Below the pieces are notes generated by a model. The model worked only from the letters and a program-made list of their open reading frames with translations, was not told where the DNA came from and did not search any database. Shown here piece after piece: positions 41,926-49,640 of a DNA stretch of 64,000 nt. The DNA is from an uncultured Planctomycetaceae bacterium. GTDB lineage: Bacteria; Planctomycetota; Planctomycetia; Planctomycetales; Planctomycetaceae. The stretch is from assembly GCA_943787265.1 (NCBI GenBank), contig CALSLT010000009.1, positions 186,001 through 250,000 of the forward strand, in the 5' to 3' direction. How positions within the stretch are numbered: the first letter of the stretch is position 1; each line of letters begins with the position of its first letter. Position numbers and translations under genes: made by a program.

Positions 41926-42804
41926 ATGTCTGACACATTGCGAGTTCTTTCTTTCGAGTCGCGGAAGGGCGACGAGATGCGTTCGTTGATTGAACGTAAC
42001 GGAGCCTCTGCGACGATCGCTCCGGCGATGAAGGAAGTGACGCTCGGAATGACGGAGGAAATTCGGACGTTCTACGAGCGGCTGAGTGAAGGCTCGCTCG
42101 ATCTGCTGGTTTTTCTGACGGGTGTGGGGACTGAAGCTCTTGCTACGGCTATCGAGACGGAGCATTCTCGTGAGGAACTGCTGGAGCTGATTCAGCAGTG
42201 CGGAATTGTGGTTCGAGGCCCGAAGCCATTCGCCGTGCTGCGTAAGTGGAACGTTCGAGTTGATGCGCGGGCCGCCGAGCCGAATACCTGGCACGAGGTC
42301 GTTAAGTCTGTGCTGGAAGTCGCCGAGTTCGAGCGGGCGACTGCCGTGACCGACGACCAGGCCAAAGCAAAGCCGCTGAGCAATTGCCGGATCGCTGTGC
42401 AGGAGTACGGACAGCCAGCTTCTGAGTTGTACTCGGAACTCGAAACCCTGGGCGCCGAGATTCTTCCGGTGCCGATCTACAAATGGGCGTTGCCTGACGA
42501 CACATCGCAGGTTGAATCTGCGATCGAAGCGACTATTCGAGGCGAGTTCGACGTCGTCCTCTTCACGACCGCTCAGCACATGGTGCACGTTCTGCAAATC
42601 GCCGATCGGATGGGGCGGAAGGACGAATGGCTGGCAGCGGCTCGGAAGTGTGTCGTGGCGTCGATCGGCCCGACGGCCAGTGAGCGGATCGTTGAATGTG
42701 GTCTGCCGGTCGATTTCCAGCCAGAGCGTCCGCACATGGGACACCTTGTCCGAGAGGCTCTGCAGGCAGCTCCGGATTTGCTGGAAAGTTGCCGTGCGCG
42801 ATAA
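41926..42804 (+). CDS. hemD: Uroporphyrinogen-III synthase (HemD-like)
   Basis: 292 residues, no leader. The HemD family is low in sequence conservation; the recognisable parts are VLSFESRKGDEM at the start, the hinge, VRGPKPFAVLRKW, LPVPIYKWALP after the first lobe, FDVVLFTTAQHMVHV (the usual 'D.v.FtS...v' strand) and VASIGPTASERIVECGLPVDFQPE near the end. It would cyclise hydroxymethylbilane to uroporphyrinogen III in heme synthesis, which fits a window full of c-type heme proteins. It follows the DUF6678 gene by 15 bases. Confidence 0.85.
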   Translation: MSDTLRVLSFESRKGDEMRSLIERNGASATIAPAMKEVTLGMTEEIRTFYERLSEGSLDLLVFLTGVGTEALATAIETEHSREELLELIQQCGIVVRGPKPFAVLRKWNVRVDARAAEPNTWHEVVKSVLEVAEFERATAVTDDQAKAKPLSNCRIAVQEYGQPASELYSELETLGAEILPVPIYKWALPDDTSQVESAIEATIRGEFDVVLFTTAQHMVHVLQIADRMGRKDEWLAAARKCVVASIGPTASERIVECGLPVDFQPERPHMGHLVREALQAAPDLLESCRAR

Positions 42805-42900
42805 CTCGCCTGATCGACCGCCCGGCGCTACAATCCGGCTCTCTCCTGAACAGCCCCTGAATATCCAGCCCCGCGGTTGCAATCCGCGAAGTGAGAATCC

Positions 42901-43395
42901 ATGACGACCACCGCCGAGCAAACTCAACGCCGAAGTATCGAGTTCGCGACTCTGGACGAAGTCCGGGCTGACATCGAAGCGCTCGCCGCCGGCTCGTACG
43001 TCACCGTTGGGAAATGGAGTTTCGCGCAGATTCTGGATCACCTGGCCAGCTCGCTGAATTGCTCGCTTGACGGGTTTCCGTTTAAGGCTTCCTTCTTCGT
43101 GCGGTGGTTCGTCGCGCCGATGATTAAGAACTCGATCCTGACGAGAGAAATGAAGCCGGGATTCAAGCTGCCGAAGAAGTTCTCGTCGTACCTGCCGACG
43201 GAAGAGTGCACGATGGACGAAGCTCTTCCGAAAGTTCTGGCAGCAATCAAACGATTCGAGACGGAGCTCCCCCTCGCCGATCACCCGTTCTTCGGCAAGA
43301 TGGCCAGCGAAGAATGGATGAACCTGCACGTCCGACACGCCGAGCTGCACATGAGCTTTGTCGTTCCGACTGCTTCTGCAGGCGAGCAGAACTGA
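42901..43395 (+). CDS. DUF1569 (DinB-like) protein, intact copy
   Basis: 164 residues. DUF1569 is a DinB-related helical family; visible parts are VGKWSFAQILDHLASSLNCSLDGFP and the C-terminal WMNLHVRHAELHMSFV with metal-type histidines. It lies 96 bases after hemD. Its 3' half (from about 43148) is repeated with high identity at 49373-49640, where the copy is broken by a one-base deletion and loss of the stop. So this is the parental or intact version of a duplicated segment. Confidence 0.85.
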   Translation: MTTTAEQTQRRSIEFATLDEVRADIEALAAGSYVTVGKWSFAQILDHLASSLNCSLDGFPFKASFFVRWFVAPMIKNSILTREMKPGFKLPKKFSSYLPTEECTMDEALPKVLAAIKRFETELPLADHPFFGKMASEEWMNLHVRHAELHMSFVVPTASAGEQN

Positions 43396-43482
43396 TCTGC
43401 CAGTCGTACCTTTCGGGCGCAGACGATGCATTGAGAGGAGCGCGTACCTTCTTCAGCAGATCGACGTTGACTGCAAGCCGGA

Positions 43483-44787
43483 TCAGCCCATGTTGCTGAA
43501 CTTGTCGTACGCGTACATCCGGACGTTGCTGTTGGGATCGTTGTATAACTTGCGGGCATCGTCGTGCCACGGCTTTGCGGCTGCTTTCCAATCAGACAGC
43601 GACAGTATGGCCAGCCGACGGACGTTGGCGACGTCGTCCTGAAAACACCCCACGACGGCCGGCAACAGTTTCTTTCCTGCTGCCTTCCCGAGCTTCCTTT
43701 CGCCTGCCACGCAGACGGCGTGCTGACGAATGAGAACATGAGGGGACTGCATTCCGCGAATCGCTTCGTCGACATCGTCGCGGGTGATTTCGATGAAGCT
43801 GCTTCCGGGCTTCACGATCTTCGCCGCGATCAATTCGTAATCGGAGCCCTTTTCGAGGAGTGCTTCAAGCGGACGATAGTCGAGGGGCACCGGCGTGTTG
43901 CAGTCGCTGGCCCACGCCATCAGCGGGCCTGTAATTCCAGTGATCGCGATCTCTCTGGTCTCCTCAGGCTCGCTTTGTGTCAGCAGCCAATCAGTGTCAC
44001 CGAGCATACCCAGCGCTCTCGCGCACCATGCGGCATTTTTTGCCGAAGTCGTAACGTCTCGGCGCAAGGCTTTGATCACATTCTGGTCGGCGATTCCGAT
44101 CCGTCCAAAGAGACGAGCCGCTGTGTTTTTGTCAGCTCCTGTTTTCAACTCGGCAAGCAGAAAGTCGAGGGCGCCGGCTCCCATTGCTGCGACCTCGTCC
44201 TCGAATTCCCAGAGGTCTTCACGGAACTTCTCTAATTTGTCTGCCGCTGAAGATGACACGACTTTCGCTCGTTTCGCCTCGGCCTTGTAGTGACTTCCGA
44301 AGTGTTGCATGAGCAGTTTTTTCGGAACGCTCTTCGCCAGGACATCCATGCCTTCGCAGTCGAAGGTCGGGTAACAGACAAAGTCGGCCGTCGTGCGCGG
44401 ATGGTCTTTGAATTCTTTGTAGAGGCGTTTGACGATTCGAATCAACGTGTTGATGAATCGCTTTTCGGTCCGGTACCAGTGGTCCTGAGTGCTGCGATTC
44501 GCCTCGGCATGCAACTGGTCAGTGAGCCGTTCAAGTTCGCGAGTTGTGACTTCCAGATCATGCCACTGCCAGTCAGCCGGGTTGTATTTGGTGCTCCCGT
44601 CCTTTTTCGACAAGCTCTCCAAACTGTTGACTCCAACAAACGGAAGCGTGATCGCGCCATCCAGCTCAGAGTAGTACTCGTGCAGAGCGATTGCGTAAAT
44701 CGTCTGGTCGCTGTTCTCTCGGACGACTCCGTTAATCAGCCGTTTCGCCGTTCTGAAATACGCGTCCTCAAGCTGCTGCCAGTTCAT
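43483..44787 (-). CDS. DUF4303-like N-terminus with C-terminal HEAT repeats
   Basis: 434 residues, soluble. Residues 1-160 resemble DUF4303: MNWQQLEDAYFRTAKRLING, IYAIALHEYYSELDGAITLPFVGVNS, and the NPADWQWHDLE motif. Residues about 190-430 form helical HEAT-like repeats (LLAELKTGADKNTAARLFGRIG; LLPAVVGCFQDDVANVRRLAILSLSDW). Such combinations are found among immunity-like or regulatory proteins of unknown role. It is convergent with the DUF1569 gene and divergent from padR. There is no signal peptide. Confidence 0.72.
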   Translation of the reverse strand: MNWQQLEDAYFRTAKRLINGVVRENSDQTIYAIALHEYYSELDGAITLPFVGVNSLESLSKKDGSTKYNPADWQWHDLEVTTRELERLTDQLHAEANRSTQDHWYRTEKRFINTLIRIVKRLYKEFKDHPRTTADFVCYPTFDCEGMDVLAKSVPKKLLMQHFGSHYKAEAKRAKVVSSSAADKLEKFREDLWEFEDEVAAMGAGALDFLLAELKTGADKNTAARLFGRIGIADQNVIKALRRDVTTSAKNAAWCARALGMLGDTDWLLTQSEPEETREIAITGITGPLMAWASDCNTPVPLDYRPLEALLEKGSDYELIAAKIVKPGSSFIEITRDDVDEAIRGMQSPHVLIRQHAVCVAGERKLGKAAGKKLLPAVVGCFQDDVANVRRLAILSLSDWKAAAKPWHDDARKLYNDPNSNVRMYAYDKFSNMG

Positions 44788-45022
44788 AATTCTCTCATTT
44801 CCTTTCAGGGCCCTCGCTTGTTGTAAGCGGCGAAGTTTTAGTCGGCAAACCAGCAGAGAATTGCGGCTTGTTGCAAGCTCGGTTGCTGATTTCTGGAGAT
44901 CTCAGAATTCTTGCAAAAAAGACAGACAAACTCGTGACACTTCTCGATCTGCATGGATAGGATACCGATATAAAGAAAAACGATACAAAGGGATTCGACA
45001 CTTCCTGCGAGAGTTTCTGCCG

Positions 45023-45349
45023 ATGGACAACGAACTAATCAAAGGGACTCTGTCTCTGATCATCCTCTCCCTGCTCAGTCGCAGGGCGATGTATGGCTAC
45101 GAGATCGTCGCGACTGTCAAAGAAGAAACGGACGGCGTCCTCGAGTGGAAAGCCGGGTCGCTCTATCCAAGTCTCCACAAGCTGGAGAAGGACGGCATGA
45201 TCCGTGGGGAGTGGCAGGGAGAGCCGGATACTCGCCAGCGGAAGTACTACCACGTCACCAAAGCCGGACGGGCCGCTCTGGGCGAGAAGAAAGAGTCCTG
45301 GTCTCAGCTCACCACAGCGATCGCACAGCTCATGGGGAAATCGAAATGA
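45023..45349 (+). CDS. PadR-family transcriptional regulator
   Basis: 108 residues. Start MDNELIKGTLSLIILSLL, the standard opening of the PadR winged helix, followed by MYGYEIVATVKEET, WKAGSLYPSLHKLEKDGMI and the wing TRQRKYYHVTKAGRAAL. A C-terminal dimerisation helix is present. The upstream frame extension is rejected. Its stop overlaps the ATG of the next gene (ATGA), the usual arrangement of PadR with a membrane partner it controls. Just upstream, CGATACC-like repeats around 44960-44990 could be operator sequence, but this is weak. Confidence 0.9.
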   Translation: MDNELIKGTLSLIILSLLSRRAMYGYEIVATVKEETDGVLEWKAGSLYPSLHKLEKDGMIRGEWQGEPDTRQRKYYHVTKAGRAALGEKKESWSQLTTAIAQLMGKSK

Positions 45350-46404
45350 ACGATATTGATCGCTATCTCGATCAGGCCTGTCGCCAGGTCAACGGACCGG
45401 ACTCGCTGCGGGCCCATCTCCGGAAAGAACTCAAGGAACATCTGGAAGAGGCGATTGACGCTCTTGTCGCCGAGGGAATGTCCGCCAGCGACGCCACGGC
45501 AAAGGCGATCGAAGACCTGGGCGATCCCGAAATTATTCGCGACGGCATGGAATCGGTGTACAGCCCGGGCGTCACGTCGCTCTTTGTCGACAAGGCCATT
45601 AAGTGGCGGGATCGTAAGTGGCATATCGCTGCCCAGATGGGCCTGGGATTGATCATTGCGAGCGCCATTGGCAGCGCGATGTCCATGATGATCTTTGTCA
45701 CACCCGTGTTGGTCGTGATGCATGAACACGTCGGCCTCGATGTCCCCGCCGTTATGATCGCGACGATCGGCCTTTCCAATATGGTTTGGAAATACTATTG
45801 GATCGGGCTTCTGCTTCTGATCGGAGGGTGGGGACTGTTTGAATGGAAATGTAGGAGCGAAAACAAAGCACACATTCGCACCGCGACTGGTGTGGGTCTG
45901 GCCTTGCTTTCCGTCCTCGCCGCATTGTGGGTCATGGTTGCCATTGGCGTGTCGTTCGCCCTGCTGGGAAAAGCTGCACCGCCGCGTAAGCCAATCCCTA
46001 TCTCTCAAACCCCGGTCCAGTACGGCGACCACTACTACCAGGTTTTCCATCGGGACGAAGGGATCGAGTGGAATGACGCCAAGACCCAGTGCGAATCCCT
46101 GGGCGGGTACCTGGTCATCATTAATGATGCGGGGGAAAACGCCTTTCTCACTTCAATCGGAGCAGGCAACAGTTCGTTTCACCTTGGTGCCAGCGACGCG
46201 GAAAGCGAAGGTGATTGGCGTTGGGTCGACGGCAGTCCCCTGACGTATCAGAACTGGGATAAAGGCGAACCGACTGACGGTCGAACTGAAAATTACCTGA
46301 GAGCTTTTTCTGCTCAGTGGCCCCAATGGTCTAGCGAGCGATCAAGGGCGAAGGGATTTCTCTGCGAATGGGATCGCCTTCCCGAAAGCAACGGCGTGCA
46401 GTGA
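45346..46404 (+). CDS. PadR-coupled membrane protein with C-terminal C-type lectin domain
   Basis: 352 residues, starting in an ATGA overlap with padR. The N-terminal helical domain (about 1-80: MNDIDRYLDQACRQVNGP, LRKELKEHLEEAIDAL) is the DUF1700-like/permease-prefix type commonly encoded after PadR. Three or four membrane helices follow (about 100-205). The extracytoplasmic C-terminus (about 222-350) is a C-type lectin-like domain: YYQVFHRDEGIEWNDAKTQC, LGGYLVIIND, WRWVDGSPLTYQNWDKGEP and FLCEWD, with the two conserved cysteines and the WVDG/NW core. It could sense an extracellular glycan; calcium-ligand residues are only partly canonical. Confidence 0.82.
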   Translation: MNDIDRYLDQACRQVNGPDSLRAHLRKELKEHLEEAIDALVAEGMSASDATAKAIEDLGDPEIIRDGMESVYSPGVTSLFVDKAIKWRDRKWHIAAQMGLGLIIASAIGSAMSMMIFVTPVLVVMHEHVGLDVPAVMIATIGLSNMVWKYYWIGLLLLIGGWGLFEWKCRSENKAHIRTATGVGLALLSVLAALWVMVAIGVSFALLGKAAPPRKPIPISQTPVQYGDHYYQVFHRDEGIEWNDAKTQCESLGGYLVIINDAGENAFLTSIGAGNSSFHLGASDAESEGDWRWVDGSPLTYQNWDKGEPTDGRTENYLRAFSAQWPQWSSERSRAKGFLCEWDRLPESNGVQ

Positions 46405-46410
46405 ATGCAC

Positions 46411-46456
46411 GCCGGTTCCCACCGGCCGGTCCTTCGCGTGGTCGGTGGGAACCGGC
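46411..46456. repeat. REP-like palindromic repeat, copy 1
   Basis: A perfect 14-base inverted repeat (GCCGGTTCCCACCG with CGGTGGGAACCGGC) directly after the stop of the lectin gene. The same core recurs at 47219-47272. It could also help end transcription. Confidence 0.75.
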
Positions 46457-46607
46457 CCTAAATAAACTGGGTTCTCGACGGCTGCAAAGAACGCGACGTG
46501 AACCTGGTCGAAAATCACAAAAAGAATAATCCGAATCACGCCCCCCGCGTTCGGCACAAAGCCGCCGTCAACAACAAAACAATCAACTAGTTCTCAAGGA
46601 GCCAGAC

Positions 46608-47207
46608 ATGCGGCTGACTTTACTCACACTGACCCTGCTTTCGGCAACGACCCTTTCAGGGCTCGCGTTCGCGGACGACGCACCGAACCGTTCCCCCGAA
46701 CTGAGGGTGCTCGATCGTTTCGTCGGCGTTTGGGACATGAAAGTCACAACCACGCCGACGGGCGGAGAAGAAACTACCGTTGATTCTGTTTCGCACAGGT
46801 CATGGTCGGTCGGAGGAAACTTCGTACAGTTTCAAGATCCGGATAACTTGAAGCGACCCGAAGCCAATGAGACTCAAGTGTTGTTGACGTACGATTCAAA
46901 CAGGAAGAACTACCCCGGCGTCTGGATGTCCGGTCCGAATCGTGTTGAGCTGACTGGCACCTGGGACGCGAAGACAACCACGATGCATTGGGCGGGAAAG
47001 TCTCGGGAAGGGGGCACAAGCACGGGTCACCACCGATTCATCGGGAAGGATCGAGCCGAGGTATCTACCGGAATCAAAGACGCTGACGGAAACGTCGTTC
47101 TTCGAATCTCGTCGGTCCAGACGCGTCGCAAGGTGGCTGCGATCGGGACGGAGGCGACAGCGAAATCAGCGGCGGACGTGAAACTCCAGGAAGAACTGAA
47201 GAACTGA
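46608..47207 (+). CDS. DUF1579-domain exported protein
   Basis: 199 residues with a signal peptide (MRLTLLTLTLLSATTLSGLA, cut near FA-DDA). DUF1579 signs are RVLDRFVGVWDMKVTTTPTG, SWSVGGNFVQFQ, LLTYDSNRKNYPGVWMSGPN and WAGKSREGG, a lipocalin-like beta-barrel pattern. The ribosome-binding site AAGGAG lies just upstream. Palindromic repeats lie on both sides (46411 and 47219). Function unknown; such proteins often accompany DinB or stress genes. Confidence 0.85.
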   Translation: MRLTLLTLTLLSATTLSGLAFADDAPNRSPELRVLDRFVGVWDMKVTTTPTGGEETTVDSVSHRSWSVGGNFVQFQDPDNLKRPEANETQVLLTYDSNRKNYPGVWMSGPNRVELTGTWDAKTTTMHWAGKSREGGTSTGHHRFIGKDRAEVSTGIKDADGNVVLRISSVQTRRKVAAIGTEATAKSAADVKLQEELKN

Positions 47208-47218
47208 AGAAGTGAAAG

Positions 47219-47272
47219 TAGGGCCGGTTCCCACCGGCCGAATTGTCGCGAGGCCGGTCGGAACCGGCCCTA
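47219..47272. repeat. REP-like palindromic repeat, copy 2
   Basis: A 21-base inverted repeat with one mismatch (47219-47239 with 47252-47272; core GGGCCGGTTCCCACCGGCC) and a 12-base loop. It shares the core of the copy at 46411-46456 and lies between two genes. Confidence 0.8.
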
Positions 47273-47304
47273 CCGCTGCTCTTCATTTCATATCGAAGTG
47301 CCCC

Positions 47305-48156
47305 ATGCGAATACTCACCATCACCCTCCTGCTACTAACGATTCCAGCAGCTCTTTCCGCCGACGAAGATGTCGCTCAGAACTTAGTTCCGGACGCAGTC
47401 GAAAACGTTGCGGAAGATGTCGAGCAGAATGCTCCGGAAGTTGGCGACGAGGCCGTTAAAGACGACGGCGGCGGCATCCACCCCCTGCTTGTCGTTGGCT
47501 GCATCGTTACCTTCGTACTGACCGTCATCTTTCTTTATGAGAAAGCAAGGCGTGCAGCAGTGCTCGAACGAACGCGGCATCTCGAATCAGCCGCAAAAGA
47601 GCTTGGCCTGTCCGTTCAGTCCGAAGGCGATTCGGCACTTGAGAAAGAACTGTCTTCTTTCCCGCTGTTCGGCCACCAGAGAGGCTCGGAGTTGAGAAAC
47701 CTGATCGTTGCCGATACGCCCGACGTCAGTGTCTTGATATTCGACTACAAGTACGAGGTCCGCCGGGACGGCCCCAGCAAACACGTCTGGCAAACAGTCG
47801 TTGCTGTCCAATCTGCAGAGTTACAGATTCCAACCTTCCACCTGTACCCGGAAGGAGCCTTCAGCAAAATCGGGAGTGCACTCGGTGGGCAGGACATCGA
47901 CTTCAACGACCATCCGAAATTCTCCAACGCTTTCGTTCTCAAGTCAGAGACCGAAAACGAAACACGCGAATTTCTCGATCTGACGCTCCTCGACTTCTTC
48001 GCCGATCACCCCGACATCACATTCGAAGCGCGCCCCGGCACGTTCCTCTACTTCCGCAGCCAGAAGCAAATCGAACCGAACGCCAAGGCTCTCCGCAAAT
48101 TCATGGATGAGGGACTTCAGGCGTTCCGTGCTGTCAGTGATCGGGGCACCGAGTAA
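47305..48156 (+). CDS. Membrane protein with one helix and a cytoplasmic domain
   Basis: 283 residues. A signal-like hydrophobic start (MRILTITLLLLTIPAALS) is followed by an acidic Val/Glu/Asp-rich stretch and a membrane helix (about 61-79, LLVVGCIVTFVLTVIFLY). The remaining 200 residues are soluble: LESAAKELGLSVQ, FPLFGHQRGSELRNLI, VLIFDYKYEVRRDG, and a final ITFEARPGTFLYFRSQKQIEP. This resembles the single-helix 'DUF3137-like' fold in general pattern only, and I do not claim a family. The start is placed after the palindromic repeat, since the longer frame would translate it. Confidence 0.75.
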   Translation: MRILTITLLLLTIPAALSADEDVAQNLVPDAVENVAEDVEQNAPEVGDEAVKDDGGGIHPLLVVGCIVTFVLTVIFLYEKARRAAVLERTRHLESAAKELGLSVQSEGDSALEKELSSFPLFGHQRGSELRNLIVADTPDVSVLIFDYKYEVRRDGPSKHVWQTVVAVQSAELQIPTFHLYPEGAFSKIGSALGGQDIDFNDHPKFSNAFVLKSETENETREFLDLTLLDFFADHPDITFEARPGTFLYFRSQKQIEPNAKALRKFMDEGLQAFRAVSDRGTE

Positions 48157-48209
48157 ATCAGCAAAGGGATGGCTGCTGCAGGAATTTTGACAATCCGCCC
48201 GAAACGTGA

Positions 48210-48240
48210 TTGACTCTCCAGTTGCTGGAAGCCGTAACTT
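48210..48240 (+). promoter_or_regulatory. Probable MerR-type promoter with 19-base spacer and dyad
   Basis: TTGACT (48210-48215) and TAACTT (48235-48240) are separated by 19 bases, the overlong spacing typical of MerR-controlled promoters. The spacer contains the dyad TCCAG-TTG-CTGGA. It lies 74 bases before the merR-type start, which fits autoregulation. Confidence 0.5.
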
Positions 48241-48313
48241 CCTCACCCGTTCGGTTCGATCGGTTTCGAACCAGCTGGAATCTAAAGCCACCTTTCGAAA
48301 CGGGACAACCAGG

Positions 48314-49126
48314 ATGTTGTCGATTGGCGAGTTCTCCAAAGCGGCCGGTTTGCCGGTCAAGACGCTGCGCTTCTACCACGAGAAGGGCGTGTTGATTCCC
48401 GCTCGGGTTGAGGCCAATGGATATCGCTACTACGACAGCCGGAATCTCGAAGCAGCTCAGGTAATTGTTGCTTTACGAACTCTGGAGTTTCCTTTGGATG
48501 AGATTGCATCCCTCCTGAGTAACTGCAGCAGCGATGAGGACATTCTCGATCACCTGACCGCCCGGCGTGAAGAAGTGGCCCGCAAGATCCAGCAACAGAC
48601 TGACATTCTCAGTCGCATCGACATGACACTCGAAAGAGAACGAGAGACACGCATGACGTTTGCTGCATCAGCTTCAGAAATCGAAGAGAAACACCTTGAA
48701 CCGGTTCTAATCGCCGGTCTGCGGATGAAGGGCAGATATCCGGAGATGGGAAAGGGCTTTGGCCAGCTCGGCCGGAAACTCGGACGCAAAATCGCGGGCG
48801 CTGGAATGTGCCTCTATCACGACCGGGAGCATCGTGAGGAAGACGCAGACTTCGAGCCGTGCTTCCCGATCAGTGGGAAAGTTACGGTCCCGGAGTTTTC
48901 TGTCAGAGAACTTCCGGGAGGCAGGGCGATCACGCTGGTCCATGTTGGCTCGTATGAAGACCTCGGGCGATCTTATGCAAAACTCTTTGAGCATGCGGAA
49001 GAGAAGCAACTGTCACTGAGCTGTCCGTCACGAGAAGTGTTCCTGAAGGGGCCCGGAGTGTTTTTCAAAGGCGATCCGGCAAAGTATGCGACGGAGATTC
49101 AGTTTCTGATCGCAGACAACGAGTGA
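48314..49126 (+). CDS. MerR-family regulator with GyrI-like effector domain
   Basis: 270 residues from MLSIGEFSKAAGLPVKTLRFY. The MerR winged helix spans about 1-70 (HEKGVLIPARV, NGYRYYD, ALRTLEFPLDEIASLL). A coiled-coil dimer helix follows (about 72-120), then a C-terminal GyrI-like/bacterial transcription activator effector domain (about 130-268: EPVLIAGLRMKGRYPEMGKGF, GGRAITLVHVGSYEDLGRSYAKL, EIQFLIAD). This build resembles BmrR/TipA-type sensors of small amphipathic compounds. The longer frame is rejected because it would start upstream of the promoter dyad. Confidence 0.88.
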   Translation: MLSIGEFSKAAGLPVKTLRFYHEKGVLIPARVEANGYRYYDSRNLEAAQVIVALRTLEFPLDEIASLLSNCSSDEDILDHLTARREEVARKIQQQTDILSRIDMTLERERETRMTFAASASEIEEKHLEPVLIAGLRMKGRYPEMGKGFGQLGRKLGRKIAGAGMCLYHDREHREEDADFEPCFPISGKVTVPEFSVRELPGGRAITLVHVGSYEDLGRSYAKLFEHAEEKQLSLSCPSREVFLKGPGVFFKGDPAKYATEIQFLIADNE

Positions 49127-49182
49127 TGGGCAGAGAACGCATTTTCGGCAATGACGAGCGGAAGTGCGGAAGCTGTAACAAG

Positions 49183-49227
49183 ACAGTGATTCGTACGGTC
49201 ATGCTTACTGACCGTACGGATCACTGT
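49183..49227. repeat. 19-base near-perfect inverted repeat
   Basis: Arms at 49183-49201 and 49209-49227 (ACAGTGATTCGTACGGTCA and its complement with one mismatch), loop TGCTTAC. It lies 57 bases after the MerR gene and just before the gene-fragment chimera. It may be a terminator without a T-run, or a scar of recombination. Confidence 0.7.
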
Positions 49228-49240
49228 GGTAGGAATCCGA

Positions 49241-49372
49241 ATATTCGACTCGCATTATACGCTTGGCGGCAGTGTCAAAGAGATTGCCGAAAGCCGTGGT
49301 CAATCGACGGGAACACTTTCGGTCACGCTGTCACGACTTCGCAAGGCAGTGGCGAATTGTATCAGGGCCGAA
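49241..49372 (+). pseudogene. Fragment of an ECF-type sigma factor (region 4)
   Basis: The plus-strand frame reads IFDSHYTLGGSVKEIAES, then QSTGTLSVTLSRLRKAVANC. This is the sigma region 4 helix-turn-helix pattern of planctomycete ECF sigma factors ('HYT-G-SVKEIA...T-SVTL-RLR--L--CI'). No region 2 precedes it, and it runs straight into a DUF1569 fragment, so it is a remnant. Confidence 0.65.
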
Positions 49373-49640
49373 GAGATGAAGCCGGGATTCAAACTGCCGA
49401 AGAAGTTCTCGTCGTACCTGCTGACGGAAGAGTGCACGATGGACGAAGCTCTTCCGAAAGTTCTGGCAGCGATCAAACGATTCGAGACGGAGCTTCCGCT
49501 CGCCGATCACCCGTTTTCGGCAAGATGGCCAGCGAAGAATGGATGAACCTGCACGTCCGACACGCCGAGCTGCACCTGAGCTTCGTCGTCCCGACGGATT
49601 CCGCAGGCGAGCAGAACCGACCTGCTGATTGCACTTTTCG
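49373..49640 (+). pseudogene. Broken duplicate of the DUF1569 gene 3' half
   Basis: Near-identical to 43148-43420. The copy has a one-base deletion (CACCCGTTTTCGG against CACCCGTTCTTCGG) that shifts the frame after ADHPF, and its stop is changed (AACCGA against AACTGA). The protein LPKKFSSYLLTEECTMDEAL and WMNLHVRHAELHLSFV are still readable in two frames. It lacks its 5' half, replaced by the sigma-factor fragment. Confidence 0.85.

Noticed and set aside
41755..43431. 558-residue open frame on the minus strand
   Set aside because: It lies opposite hemD and DUF1569, which have clear family motifs, and its Arg/His/Pro-rich composition is typical of the antisense of a GC-biased coding strand.
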